From Chromobacterium phragmitis (GTDB lineage Bacteria; Pseudomonadota; Gammaproteobacteria; Burkholderiales; Chromobacteriaceae), in NCBI RefSeq assembly GCF_003325475.1, contig NZ_CP029495.1:62001-126000 (forward strand): 64,000 nucleotides of DNA, read 5' to 3'. Positions 1 through 8,547 of this stretch are shown in pieces (the first letter of the stretch is position 1; each line of letters begins with the position of its first letter). A model generated the notes under the pieces. It saw only the letters and a program-made list of their open reading frames with translations, searched no databases and was not told the origin of the DNA. The translations under genes were made by a program, and so were the position numbers.

Positions 1-646
1 CCTTCAGCCGGCTCAGCGGCATGCGGAACAGCTCCGGCTCGACCATCACCGTGTGCGCCGTCTGCACCGTCAGGGCGGCTTCCATCAACTCATGCTGGCT
101 GGCGATGCCGCTTATCTTCGCCAGGTCCCGGACGATGGAAAACGGCACTTCGCTGGACAGGAATTGAGAAAAAGTCAGCGCGTCCACCAACAGCCAGGCG
201 CGGTCGAAGTCAGGAAACGCCTCCGCAAACACCGCTTTTTTCTCGCGGAACAACTGCCGGTCTATCGAAAAACCGGCTTGCTGAGCCGGAGGCGCCGCCG
301 GCACGGAGCGATATACGCTGCCCGCCATCACCTCGGAAGCGTCATGCGTCGCGCGCAGGGAAAAACGGCTGCGCTGTTTGCCCGGCTGAATTTCCAATGC
401 ATGCGGCAATTGACGCAGCACCGGGGAGCGGAACATGGCCTTGACCGATACCCAGTCCTCGCCCGAGTCGGCGGACAACGCCGAACTCAGCCGCTGCTTG
501 ATATGCAGCAGCGGCAACATGCCATGCACGATGATGTCGCTGGCGCCGGTCTCCCTCGCCCGCTCCACTTCAAAATGGATGGGGTTGTAGTCTCCAGACA
601 GCTTCGCCCAGTCCGAGATCGCCTTGTTGTCGAAACTAAGCAGCAT
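1..646 (-). CDS. MaoC-like (R)-hydroxyacyl dehydratase, 3' end cut by window edge
   Basis: The minus strand is open from the ATG at 646-644 to the window edge, about 215 residues. The start of the protein carries the MaoC/hotdog hydratase signature: GDYNPIHFE (catalytic Asp and His) and then GASDIIVHGML. MaoC-family enzymes hydrate enoyl thioesters or dehydrate 3-hydroxyacyl thioesters, so an acyl-ACP or acyl-CoA substrate is likely. The ATG overlaps the stop of the ketosynthase upstream (TGATG), which implies translational coupling and joint action in one chain-elongation or beta-processing cycle. A second hotdog repeat may lie beyond residue 130, but that part is poorly conserved. The exact substrate cannot be told, and the end of the gene is not visible. 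Confidence 0.75.
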   Translation of the reverse strand, partial: MLLSFDNKAISDWAKLSGDYNPIHFEVERARETGASDIIVHGMLPLLHIKQRLSSALSADSGEDWVSVKAMFRSPVLRQLPHALEIQPGKQRSRFSLRATHDASEVMAGSVYRSVPAAPPAQQAGFSIDRQLFREKKAVFAEAFPDFDRAWLLVDALTFSQFLSSEVPFSIVRDLAKISGIASQHELMEAALTVQTAHTVMVEPELFRMPLSRLK

Positions 647-1896
647 CAACGCGCCCTCTCTATCACCAGCGCCGCATTGGCGCCGCCGAAGCCGAAGCTG
701 AGATTGAGGGTGGTATCCACCGTCTGGCCATGCAAATGCTCGTTCGGCAGATAGTTGAGATCGCACTCGGGATCGGACTCCAGCAGATTGGCGGTGCCTG
801 GCAGAATGCCGGTGGCGATGGCTTTTAGGCAGATGATGGACTCGAAGCTGCCTGCCGCGGAAATCAGGTGGCCGCTGTAGGATTTGGTGCTGGATACCGG
901 AACATGCTTCGCGTGGCTTCCCAATGCGGCCTTGATGGCGTTGGACTCGTTCAAATCGTTCAACGGCGTCGAGGTACCGTGGGCGTTGATGTAGTCGATG
1001 TCTTCCGGACGCTTTCCGGCTTGCTTGAGGGCGAACTCGATCGATTTGACGCGAGCCAGCATGTCCTCAGCCGGAGCGGTGAAATCGCGGGCGTCGGAAA
1101 AGCTGCCATAGCCTTTGATCTCGCCCAGTATCGTGGCACCGCGGTGCTGGGCATGCTCCAACTCCTCCAGGCACAGAACCGCCGCGCCCTCGGCGAGCAC
1201 GAAGCCGGAGCGGCGGCGGTCAAACGGGCAGCAGGCCCGCGCCGCGTCCTCCTGCTCTTTGCTCAAGGCGTTGAGCACATCGATATTCCAGATATTGGTT
1301 TCATTGCGCAGCGTCTCGGAACCGCCCGCCAGCATCATGCTGGCGCGACCTTGCCGGATCGCCTCGTACGCGTCGCCTATCGCGATGGTTCCGGTGGCGC
1401 AAGCCGCGATCACCGTATTCTGATACCCGCGCAGATTCCACATCAGCGTGCAGGCTCCCGTCGCGATGCTGGGCATGGAAATCAGGCTGCCCAAGGGACT
1501 GCCGAACCCCGTATCGCGGTAAGCGTCGCGAATGTCGTAAGCCTCGTCGAGGCCGCCCCACCCCGTGCCGATGATGACGCCGCACTCATGCGCCGGGTAA
1601 TGCTCCGCCATCGCCTCAGGACTGCCGAACGCCATGTCGAGCGCCTCCCGGGCCGCCACCACCGCATTTTTGGCGAATGCCGGCAACGCGCGGGAAATGG
1701 ATTTGGGAATGCCTCGATAACGCGCTTTATTTTCCTCCAGGAATGAAAAGAACTTGGCTTTGATTTGCTGGTTTTCCAACTCGTGTTTTCGATAACCCAG
1801 CTTGCCATCCATAATGGCCTGCCACGCCTCAGCGGAATTCTCTCCCAGAGAAGTCAAAGAACCATATCCGGTAACTACCACTCTACGATTTGCCAT
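646..1896 (-). CDS. Beta-ketoacyl-ACP synthase II-like (FabF family) ketosynthase
   Basis: 416 residues, the usual FabF length. It keeps the full elongating-ketosynthase active site: Cys166 in AACATGT, His306 in NAHGTSTPLND, Lys338 and His343 in TKSYSGH. The C-terminal glycine loop NLSFGFGGANAAL is also typical. It should perform decarboxylative Claisen condensation of malonyl-ACP with an acyl thioester. The start at 1896 has a good ribosome site (AAGGGAA, 6 nt upstream). The usual neighbours of housekeeping fabF (acpP, fabG) are absent, and it is coupled by TGATG to a MaoC-like dehydratase. This suggests a dedicated pathway (secondary metabolite or modified fatty acid) rather than the primary fabF, but that is inference. 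The gene cluster appears to continue left of the window. Confidence 0.85.
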   Translation of the reverse strand: MANRRVVVTGYGSLTSLGENSAEAWQAIMDGKLGYRKHELENQQIKAKFFSFLEENKARYRGIPKSISRALPAFAKNAVVAAREALDMAFGSPEAMAEHYPAHECGVIIGTGWGGLDEAYDIRDAYRDTGFGSPLGSLISMPSIATGACTLMWNLRGYQNTVIAACATGTIAIGDAYEAIRQGRASMMLAGGSETLRNETNIWNIDVLNALSKEQEDAARACCPFDRRRSGFVLAEGAAVLCLEELEHAQHRGATILGEIKGYGSFSDARDFTAPAEDMLARVKSIEFALKQAGKRPEDIDYINAHGTSTPLNDLNESNAIKAALGSHAKHVPVSSTKSYSGHLISAAGSFESIICLKAIATGILPGTANLLESDPECDLNYLPNEHLHGQTVDTTLNLSFGFGGANAALVIERAR

Positions 1897-2335
1897 AACA
1901 TTCCCTTGTCGCGCATCCAGATCATTAAAAACACACTCAATTAGCCATCAAAAGACAACAATATTCCCTGCGAGATTAATCGCATCGAAATGGAACAGTC
2001 CGATGATGAAGTAATTAAAGCGGAAGGATTAAAAGCCAGCCAATGCGAGAGCGCCTAGCCAACCAATTGATTATCAAAACAAAAACAATTAATGAACAGC
2101 CTGAAATTGAACGAAGTCAATTTATCCACAATCAAAAACATGACATATGGAAATTACAATACCTCAGAAATGTTGTAAATATATTTCCAACAACCACGTT
2201 CGACAAAAATATAATTTGACCCACTCCGTTGTGAAAAACCAATTCATGAACAAAATTTACTTTTCGAGAATATCCATAAATTTATAATTCATATTTAGAA
2301 AATTCTCACAAAGAACAAATCTCTGCTTTCCAAAG
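1897..2335. other. AT-rich intergenic gap, no gene seen
   Basis: About 440 bases without a supportable reading frame. The stretch from about 2040 to 2340 is far richer in A and T than the rest of the window. It should hold the promoter of the ketosynthase-dehydratase pair (transcribed leftward), but many AT-rich hexamers fit and none stands out. The base composition may mark an acquired segment or a silenced, H-NS-type regulatory region; this is a guess. Confidence 0.5.
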
Positions 2336-2340
2336 AAAAA

Positions 2341-2360
2341 CGGCGCGGAAATCCGCGCCG
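2341..2360 (-). terminator. Intrinsic terminator after the binding-protein gene
   Basis: A perfect 9-bp stem CGGCGCGGA / TCCGCGCCG with a 2-nt centre, 22 bases past the stop of the binding lipoprotein gene. On the minus strand the stem is followed by TTTTTCTTT. The plus strand also has TTTCTTT after it, so it may work both ways. Confidence 0.85.
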
Positions 2361-2382
2361 TTTCTTTATTGCGAAAGCCGTC

Positions 2383-3603
2383 TTATTTGGCCGCGGATGC
2401 ATCCTTGGCCGACGCGCCGCCGCCTACAGTTTCCATCACCTTCCACTGGCCATTTTCAACCTTGTACACGGTGATGCCGCCATCCTTCAGATCGCCCTTG
2501 TCGTCGTAGGTCCAGTTGCTGGACGTCACGCCCTGGTGGGTGATCTTGGCCAGCACCGGCAGATAGGCCTTGGGATCCGCCGAGTTGGCCTGTTCCATCG
2601 CCTGGATCAGGGTGCGGGTGGCATCGTAGCCGTACGGCGAGTAAGTGGCCACGTCCGCTTTGAAGCGAGCCTTGTAGCGGGCCTCGTAATCCTTGCCGCC
2701 CGGCATCTGGTCCAGCGGCAGGCCTGCCAGCGAGGCGATGGTGCCGTCGGCTTCTTTGCCCGCCAGTTGCAGGAAAGTCGGCGTCTTGGTCATTTCGCCG
2801 GAAATCAGCGGGGCCTTGAGGCCCAGGCGCTTCATCTGCTTGACCATCGGCGCGGATTGCGCGTCGGCGCCGCCGTAGAACACCACGTCCGGATTCGCGC
2901 CCTTGATGGAGGTCAGGATGGCGGTGAAGTCGGTTGCCTTGTCATTGGTGAACTCGCGCTTCACCACGTCGCCGCCGGCGGCGCGGGCCGACTTCTCGAA
3001 CTCGTCGGCAAGGCCCTGGCCGTAGGCGGTGCGGTCATCGACGATGACGATCTTCTTCGCATGCAGCTTCTCCACCGCGAACTTGCCCATCACGCCGCCC
3101 TGCTGAGTGTCGGAGGTCATGGAACGGAAGGTATTCCTGAAGCCCTGCGAGGTGAACACCGGAGAAGTGGCCATCGCGATCATAGGGATGCCGGCGTCGG
3201 AGTAAATCTTGGAAGCCGGGATGGCGGTGCCGGAGTTGAAGTGGCCGATGATGCCGGCGACTTTCTCGTCGACGAACTTTTGCGCCAGCTGGGTGGCGGT
3301 CTTCGGATCGGCCTGGTCGTCCTGAGCATCCAGCACGAAGGTGACCGGCTTGCCAGCGATGGTCGGCTTGGCGGCGTTCGCGTCCTCGATGGCCAACGTC
3401 ACGCCGTTCTTGTACTCCTCGCCGTAATGCGATTGCGGGCCGGTCAGCGGAGCCGCGAAACCGATCTTGATTTCGCCGCCGCTTGCCTGGGCAGGCGCGG
3501 ACGCGGCGCCGGCCGGCGCGGCCTCTTCCTTCTTGCCGCAGGCGGACAGGGCGACGGCGGCGGCAACCGCCAGAGTCAGGGTGGACAGCTTGGATACTTG
3601 CAT
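2383..3603 (-). CDS. Branched-chain amino acid-type ABC transporter substrate-binding lipoprotein (LivJ family)
   Basis: 406 residues. The N-terminus is a lipoprotein signal peptide ending in the lipobox LSAC (Cys22), so the mature protein is expected to be lipid-anchored facing the periplasm. The sequence IKIGFAAPLTGPQSHYGEEYKNGVTLAIEDAN is the standard start of type I periplasmic binding folds of the LivJ/LivK group (shown here only in part: APLTGPQSHYGEEYKNG). Such proteins hand leucine, isoleucine, valine or related amino acids to a LivFGHM permease. No permease genes are adjacent, so it works with a transporter encoded elsewhere. It has its own terminator downstream and follows putA in the same direction, with a terminator between them, so it is probably a separate transcript. 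The true ligand cannot be inferred. Confidence 0.85.
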   Translation of the reverse strand: MQVSKLSTLTLAVAAAVALSACGKKEEAAPAGAASAPAQASGGEIKIGFAAPLTGPQSHYGEEYKNGVTLAIEDANAAKPTIAGKPVTFVLDAQDDQADPKTATQLAQKFVDEKVAGIIGHFNSGTAIPASKIYSDAGIPMIAMATSPVFTSQGFRNTFRSMTSDTQQGGVMGKFAVEKLHAKKIVIVDDRTAYGQGLADEFEKSARAAGGDVVKREFTNDKATDFTAILTSIKGANPDVVFYGGADAQSAPMVKQMKRLGLKAPLISGEMTKTPTFLQLAGKEADGTIASLAGLPLDQMPGGKDYEARYKARFKADVATYSPYGYDATRTLIQAMEQANSADPKAYLPVLAKITHQGVTSSNWTYDDKGDLKDGGITVYKVENGQWKVMETVGGGASAKDASAAK

Positions 3604-3691
3604 TTCTTCGTTCCTCTTCTTTGCTTCAACTTCGCGCTTCTATATAACCGGCGAAACGCCGGATCCAAGTCTTGCTCTTAAAGTAAAAACT

Positions 3692-3718
3692 CTGGCCGCA
3701 TTATTCCAACGCGGCCAG
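3692..3718 (-). terminator. Intrinsic terminator after putA
   Basis: An 8-bp stem CTGGCCGC / GCGGCCAG with an 11-nt loop, starting 15 bases past the putA stop codon. On the minus strand it is followed by AGTTTTTACTTT. It separates putA from the binding-protein gene. Confidence 0.75.
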
Positions 3719-3733
3719 AAGCTGGCAAGTTGA

Positions 3734-6700
3734 TCATTCGGTCATGCTCATCAGGCTGGCGTTGCCGCCAGCCGCCGTGGTATTGACGCTGAGCGCGCGT
3801 TCCGCCACCAGCCGATGCACATTGTAGCCATTTTCGCCGCGCAGGATCAGCGGAACCAGCGCGCCGTCGCGGGCAGCCAGCTCGCGGCGAGCCTCTTCCG
3901 CCTGAGCGCCGTCGTACAGCACGGCGGCCACGTCTGCCTCCAGCACATCGGCAACCCGGTCGACATATCCGCTCAGCGCGGCGGCGAACTTGCGGTCCAG
4001 CTCGCCATCGGCCACCACGGCGCGGTTGCCGGCGGCGAAGACCGCGGTCAACTGCTCTGCCAACGCCAGCGCATCGGAGGCGACGCAGCCAATGCGGCCG
4101 CGTCCGACGAAAGACAGCGTGTTGTTTTCGCCGGTTGGGCCCGGCAGCGCCACGCTGTGCCTCAGCGGGCTTTCCTTGCGCGCGGCGGCGATGACGCCGT
4201 CCAGCGACAGACCCTGCGCCTTCGCCGCGGCGGCCAGCGCATCCAGCGCGGACAGATCGGCGGCTTGGTGCGCGGCCGCCAGCTTGGGCTGCCAGGCGGC
4301 TCGGGTCAGACGGTACAGGTAGTACGGGCCGCCGGCCTTGGGGCCGGTGCCGGACTTGCCTTCGCCGCCGAACGGCTGCACGCCCACCACTGCGCCGACG
4401 ATGTTGCGGTTGACGTAAACGTTGCCCACCTTGATCTTGCCGCAGATGTCGGCGATGGTTTCGTCGATGCGGCTGTGGATGCCGTGCGTCAGGCCGTAGC
4501 CGGTGGCGTTGATCTCGGCCACCACCTTGTCCAGATCCGACGCGGCGTAGCGCAGCACGTGCAGAACCGGGCCGAACACCTCGCGCTTGAGCTCGGACAG
4601 ATTGTCGATCTCGAACAGCGTCGGCGCGACGAAAGTACCTTGCTCGCATTCGGCGGACAGCTGGGTCTGATGCACGGCGCGAGCCGAGTTTTTCATCCTG
4701 GCGATGTGGGCGAGCAGGCCGGCCTGCGCCTCGGCATCGATCACCGGACCAACGTCGGTAGTCAACTTGGCCGGGTTGCCTACCGTCAGCTCGTCCATGG
4801 CGCCCTTGATCATCGCGACCACCTTGTCGGCGATGTCATTCTGCAGGTACAACACGCGCAGCGCGGAACAGCGCTGGCCGGCGGAATCGAAGGCCGAGCT
4901 CAGCACGTCGGTCACAACCTGCTCCGGCAGCGCGGAGCTGTCGACGATCATCGCGTTCATGCCGCCGGTTTCCGCCACCAGCACCGGATCGTCGCGGCGC
5001 TTGGCCAAGGTGCGGTTGATGATCTGCGCCACTTCGGTGGAGCCGGTGAAGATCACGCCCTGGATGCGCGCATCGCCGGTCAGCGCGGCGCCCACCACCT
5101 CGCCGCAGCCCGGCAGGAATTGCAGCGCCGCGCGCGGGATGCCGGCCTCGTGCAGCAGACGCACGGCATAGGCGGCGATCAGGCTGGTCTGCTCGGCCGG
5201 CTTGGCCAGCACGGTGTTGCCGGCCGCCAGCGAGGCGACCACTTCGCCGATGAAGATGGCAAGCGGGAAATTCCACGGGCTGATGCACACCACCGGCCCC
5301 AGCGGCTGGTGGCTGGCATTGTCGAACTCGGACTCGATCTGCGCCGCGTAGTAGCGGCAAAAGTCCACCGCCTCGCGCACCTCGGCGATGGCGTTGTTCA
5401 GGGTTTTGCCGGCCTCTCGCACCGCCAGGCCCATCAACGCCGGCATATGGGTTTCCATCAGATCGGCCATGCGGTTGATGCTGGCGGCGCGCTCCGCCAC
5501 CGGCGTCGCGGCCCAGGCGGCGGCGATGCCGGCCGATTGCTTCAACGCCTTTTCCACGTCGGCGGCGCTGGCCTCAATCACCTTGCCCACCAGATCGTTT
5601 CGATCGGCCGGATTGCGCACTTCCAGCAACTCGCCGTCGGTCACATCCCCGTCGCCAAGCATCGGGAAGGCACCCCAGCGTTGTTGTTCTGACGCCTGCA
5701 AGCCCAGCTGGAGCGTGGCCAATACGTGCTCGCTGGACAGATCCAGGCCCTTGGAATTGCGGCGGCTGTTGCCGTACAGCCCTTCCGGCAGCGGAATCTT
5801 GCTGTGCGGCATGCCGGAGAAACCGGCTGCCTCAGCTACCGGATCGGTGACCAGCTCGTCGATGGACACGTTCTCATCGACAATGCGGTTGACGAAGGAA
5901 GAATTAGCGCCGTTTTCCAGCAGGCGGCGCACGAGATAAGCCAACAGCGTTTCATGCGAACCCACTGGCGCGTAGATGCGGCAGGCCTTGCCCAATTTGT
6001 CCTTGCCCACCACCTGGTCGTACAGGGTCTCGCCCATGCCGTGCAGGCACTGGAATTCGTAATCCTTGCCAGTGGCAAGACTGTAGATCGCCGCCAGGCT
6101 GTAGGCGTTGTGGGTGGCAAACTGCGGATAAATCGCGTCCTGCGCGGCCAGAAGCTTCTTGGCGCAGGCGAGGTAGGACACGTCGGTGTACACCTTGCGG
6201 GTGTAGACAGGATAGCCAGGCAGGCCGTCCACCTGGGCGCGCTTGATCTCGGCGTCCCAATAGGCGCCCTTCACCAGCCGCACCATGAAACGATGGCCGC
6301 TGCGGCGCGCCAGATCGATCAGGAAATCGATGGCGAAAGGGCAGCGCTTCTGATAAGCCTGCACCACGATGCCTATGCCCTCGAACCCCTTCAGATCCGA
6401 GTCATGGGCCAGCGCCTCGATCAGGTCCATCGAAATTTCCAGCCGGTCCGCTTCTTCGGCGTCGATGTTCAAGCCAATGTTGTACTGCTTGGCCAGCAGA
6501 AACAGCGCCTTTAGCCGCGGCAACAGTTCCGCCATCATTCGCTCGTGCTTCAGGCGGGCATAGCGCGGGTGGATGGCTGACAGCTTCACCGAGATGCCGG
6601 GACCGTCGTAAATGCCGCGGCCGTTCGACTCCTTGCCGATGGCGTGGATGGCGGTGACGTAGTCCTTCAGGTAGCGCTGCGCATCGGCCTCGGTCATCGC

Positions 6701-7327
6701 CGCCTCGCCCAGCATGTCGTAGCTGAAGCGGTAACCGCGGGCCTCGCGCTCCCTCCCATTGGCCAGAGCCTCGCCAATGGTTTCGCCGGTGACGAACTGC
6801 TTGCCCAGCATGCGCATCGCCATATCGACGCCCTTGCGGATCAACGGCTCGCCGCCCTTGGCGATCAGCCTGGTCATCGCCGACGACAGCCCGTTGGCGC
6901 TATGCGAGGAAACCAGCTTGCCCGTCACCAGCAGGCCCCAGGCCGCGGCATTGACGAACAGCGACGAACTGTTGCCCAGGTGGGCCTTCCAGTCGCCGCG
7001 GGAAATCTTGTCGCGGATCAGCTTGTCCGCCGTCTCGCGATCGGGAATGCGCAACAGCGCCTCCGCCAGGCACATCAGGGCGATGCCTTCGCTGCTGTCC
7101 AGCGAGAACTCGTGCATCAGCGCGTCCACGCCGCTGGATCGGGTACGCTCGCGGCGCACCTCGGTCACCAGCCGCCGGGCCAGATCCTGCACTGATACGA
7201 CTTGTTCGGGACTCATCGCAGCCTGCGGCAATAACGCCTGCACGCACTCACGCTCGTCGCGCCGGTAGGCGGCCGTGATCGCGTCGCGCAGAGCGGTCTG
7301 CTGATGAGCAAAGGCTTCAAATTGCAT
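3734..7327 (-). CDS. putA: Bifunctional proline dehydrogenase / L-glutamate gamma-semialdehyde dehydrogenase
   Basis: 1197 residues. The protein oxidises proline to glutamate in two steps: FAD-dependent proline dehydrogenase, then NAD-dependent P5C dehydrogenase. The proline dehydrogenase barrel shows YEFQCLHGMGE and the substrate-binding arginines in RRLLENGANSSFVNRI. The aldehyde dehydrogenase half shows the Rossmann region and the catalytic Cys in DSAGQRCSALRVL, with Glu in VAETGGMNAM. A further C-terminal domain of roughly 200 residues follows. It begins directly with the PutA helical region and lacks the N-terminal ribbon-helix-helix domain of the trifunctional E. coli enzyme, so it should not repress its own gene. 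Regulation must come from another protein; a candidate operator lies in the promoter region. Start chosen at 7327, the first in-frame Met at the conserved N-terminus. Confidence 0.95.
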   Translation of the reverse strand: MQFEAFAHQQTALRDAITAAYRRDERECVQALLPQAAMSPEQVVSVQDLARRLVTEVRRERTRSSGVDALMHEFSLDSSEGIALMCLAEALLRIPDRETADKLIRDKISRGDWKAHLGNSSSLFVNAAAWGLLVTGKLVSSHSANGLSSAMTRLIAKGGEPLIRKGVDMAMRMLGKQFVTGETIGEALANGREREARGYRFSYDMLGEAAMTEADAQRYLKDYVTAIHAIGKESNGRGIYDGPGISVKLSAIHPRYARLKHERMMAELLPRLKALFLLAKQYNIGLNIDAEEADRLEISMDLIEALAHDSDLKGFEGIGIVVQAYQKRCPFAIDFLIDLARRSGHRFMVRLVKGAYWDAEIKRAQVDGLPGYPVYTRKVYTDVSYLACAKKLLAAQDAIYPQFATHNAYSLAAIYSLATGKDYEFQCLHGMGETLYDQVVGKDKLGKACRIYAPVGSHETLLAYLVRRLLENGANSSFVNRIVDENVSIDELVTDPVAEAAGFSGMPHSKIPLPEGLYGNSRRNSKGLDLSSEHVLATLQLGLQASEQQRWGAFPMLGDGDVTDGELLEVRNPADRNDLVGKVIEASAADVEKALKQSAGIAAAWAATPVAERAASINRMADLMETHMPALMGLAVREAGKTLNNAIAEVREAVDFCRYYAAQIESEFDNASHQPLGPVVCISPWNFPLAIFIGEVVASLAAGNTVLAKPAEQTSLIAAYAVRLLHEAGIPRAALQFLPGCGEVVGAALTGDARIQGVIFTGSTEVAQIINRTLAKRRDDPVLVAETGGMNAMIVDSSALPEQVVTDVLSSAFDSAGQRCSALRVLYLQNDIADKVVAMIKGAMDELTVGNPAKLTTDVGPVIDAEAQAGLLAHIARMKNSARAVHQTQLSAECEQGTFVAPTLFEIDNLSELKREVFGPVLHVLRYAASDLDKVVAEINATGYGLTHGIHSRIDETIADICGKIKVGNVYVNRNIVGAVVGVQPFGGEGKSGTGPKAGGPYYLYRLTRAAWQPKLAAAHQAADLSALDALAAAAKAQGLSLDGVIAAARKESPLRHSVALPGPTGENNTLSFVGRGRIGCVASDALALAEQLTAVFAAGNRAVVADGELDRKFAAALSGYVDRVADVLEADVAAVLYDGAQAEEARRELAARDGALVPLILRGENGYNVHRLVAERALSVNTTAAGGNASLMSMTE

Positions 7328-7381
7328 GGGTTTCTCCGGTATTGTTTGCAGCCCCGGCCTCGCGTCCGGGTAAGCTGCCTA

Positions 7382-7414
7382 TTGTATACAAGAGGCAGAT
7401 ATTTTGTTCGACAA
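7382..7414 (-). promoter_or_regulatory. Candidate operator pair upstream of putA
   Basis: A perfect 10-bp palindrome TTGTATACAA (7382-7391) is followed 12 bases later by TTGT-TCG-ACAA (7404-7414). Both share TTGT...ACAA arms. They lie 55-90 bases upstream of the putA start in the only AT-rich part of the gap, where the promoter must be. TTGTATACAA-like sites are typical of GntR-family (FCD or VanR group) regulators. This is a sequence resemblance only. Confidence 0.4.
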
Positions 7415-7542
7415 TATAAAATATTCTTTAGCTGGCATTCACTACCAAAGTCATGCACTACAAGATGTTATAGCGTCTACTGCCTGCCAGACAAATGACG
7501 ATGCTCGCATATGCCGGCCATATTCCACTCTTGCAAAAGCAA

Positions 7543-7570
7543 AGCCCGCCAAGCAATCCTGCCGGCGGGC
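7543..7570 (-). terminator. Intrinsic terminator downstream of the SDR gene; rest of the gap appears empty
   Basis: A 7-bp stem GCCCGCC / GGCGGGC closes a 14-nt loop. On the minus strand it is followed by TTTGCTTTTGC. It lies about 120 bases past the dehydrogenase stop at 7687. The gap from 7415 to 7686 holds no reading frame with coding character. Confidence 0.6.
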
Positions 7571-7686
7571 CATCGACAGCCGCGAGTCTTTCCTCATCGG
7601 CTAGCCATACGAATAAAGCGAGCGAGCCATGCCAATCAACATCAAACATGATCTCGCCATTCTCCCTGCGGGTAGCGGGGTCCGTC

Positions 7687-8505
7687 TCAGGCAGGCTCCA
7701 ACTCTTCCAACGCCCAATCTTCCTCCATGGAAAATAGCTGCGGCGGCAGCGTTCTCTTGCTATTGCTCAGATGGGAAAACGTTTGGCATGTCGCCATCAT
7801 GTCGATCCGATTGATATTGACCCTCTCCGGCAGCTGGCTCAACCACAAAGCCGTATCCGCCACATCTTGCGGCTGCAGATAATCATATGGCGCAAACATT
7901 TTCTCCAACTCTGCCGCATCGCCATTCAGCCGCCCAAGCGCCAATTCGGTGCTCTGCACCGTCCCGGGCTCGATAGAAGTCACACGGACATTGCGGCCCG
8001 CCAGATCAGCGCGCAGCGCAAGAGAGAATTGCTTGGAGAAAGCCTTGCTCGCGCAATAGACCGGATTGCCGGGCCTTGGGTAACTGCCGGCCGTCGAGCC
8101 GATATTGATGATCAGGCCGCGGTTGCGCCGCACCATCCCCGGCAGCGCCAGCCGCGTGCATGCGATCAACCCCTTGATATTGGTGTCGACCATCCGCCCC
8201 CACTGCTCCAGATCGCCCTCTTCCGGCGATGCCGCGCCCAACGTCACGCCGGCGCAATTGATCAGTACGGCAATATCTTGAAATCCGGCCGGCAGCCGCG
8301 ACATCTCGTCCGCCAGCCCTTCCGAGTCCGCCACATCCCGGCAAATCAAATGCACGGGCACCCCCAGGCTATCCTTCAAAGCCTGCAAACGCTCGCCCCG
8401 TCGCGCCAACAAGATCAACGCATGGCCGGCTTCGGCAAAACGTCGGGCGCAGGCGGCGCCAATGCCAGAACTCGCGCCAGTGATAAATATCGTCATGTTC
8501 GCCAT
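7687..8505 (-). CDS. SDR family NADP-dependent dehydrogenase, YdfG-like
   Basis: 272 residues. Classical short-chain dehydrogenase: cofactor loop TGASSGIG at residues 10-17, structural NCAG, and the catalytic Ser-Tyr-Lys in IGSTAGSYPRPGNPVYCASK. The sequence follows E. coli YdfG (3-hydroxy acid / serine dehydrogenase) closely in IINIGSTAGS, RVTSIEPG and the late VNIN motif, but adds about 25 C-terminal residues rich in acidic residues. It likely oxidises a small 3-hydroxy acid or reduces the matching semialdehyde. It is the last gene of a cassette with an efflux pump and a lipocalin-like protein, 42 bases from the pump. An alternative start is Met4. The physiological substrate is unknown. Confidence 0.85.
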   Translation of the reverse strand: MANMTIFITGASSGIGAACARRFAEAGHALILLARRGERLQALKDSLGVPVHLICRDVADSEGLADEMSRLPAGFQDIAVLINCAGVTLGAASPEEGDLEQWGRMVDTNIKGLIACTRLALPGMVRRNRGLIINIGSTAGSYPRPGNPVYCASKAFSKQFSLALRADLAGRNVRVTSIEPGTVQSTELALGRLNGDAAELEKMFAPYDYLQPQDVADTALWLSQLPERVNINRIDMMATCQTFSHLSNSKRTLPPQLFSMEEDWALEELEPA

Positions 8506-8547
8506 CCGGTTAGAGAAGCATGGCGTAGCTGTCGCCGCGCCATATCG

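Noticed and set aside
7458..7649. Short frames in the gap upstream of putA
   Set aside because: They run through the putative terminator and promoter and have no ribosome site or recognisable sequence.
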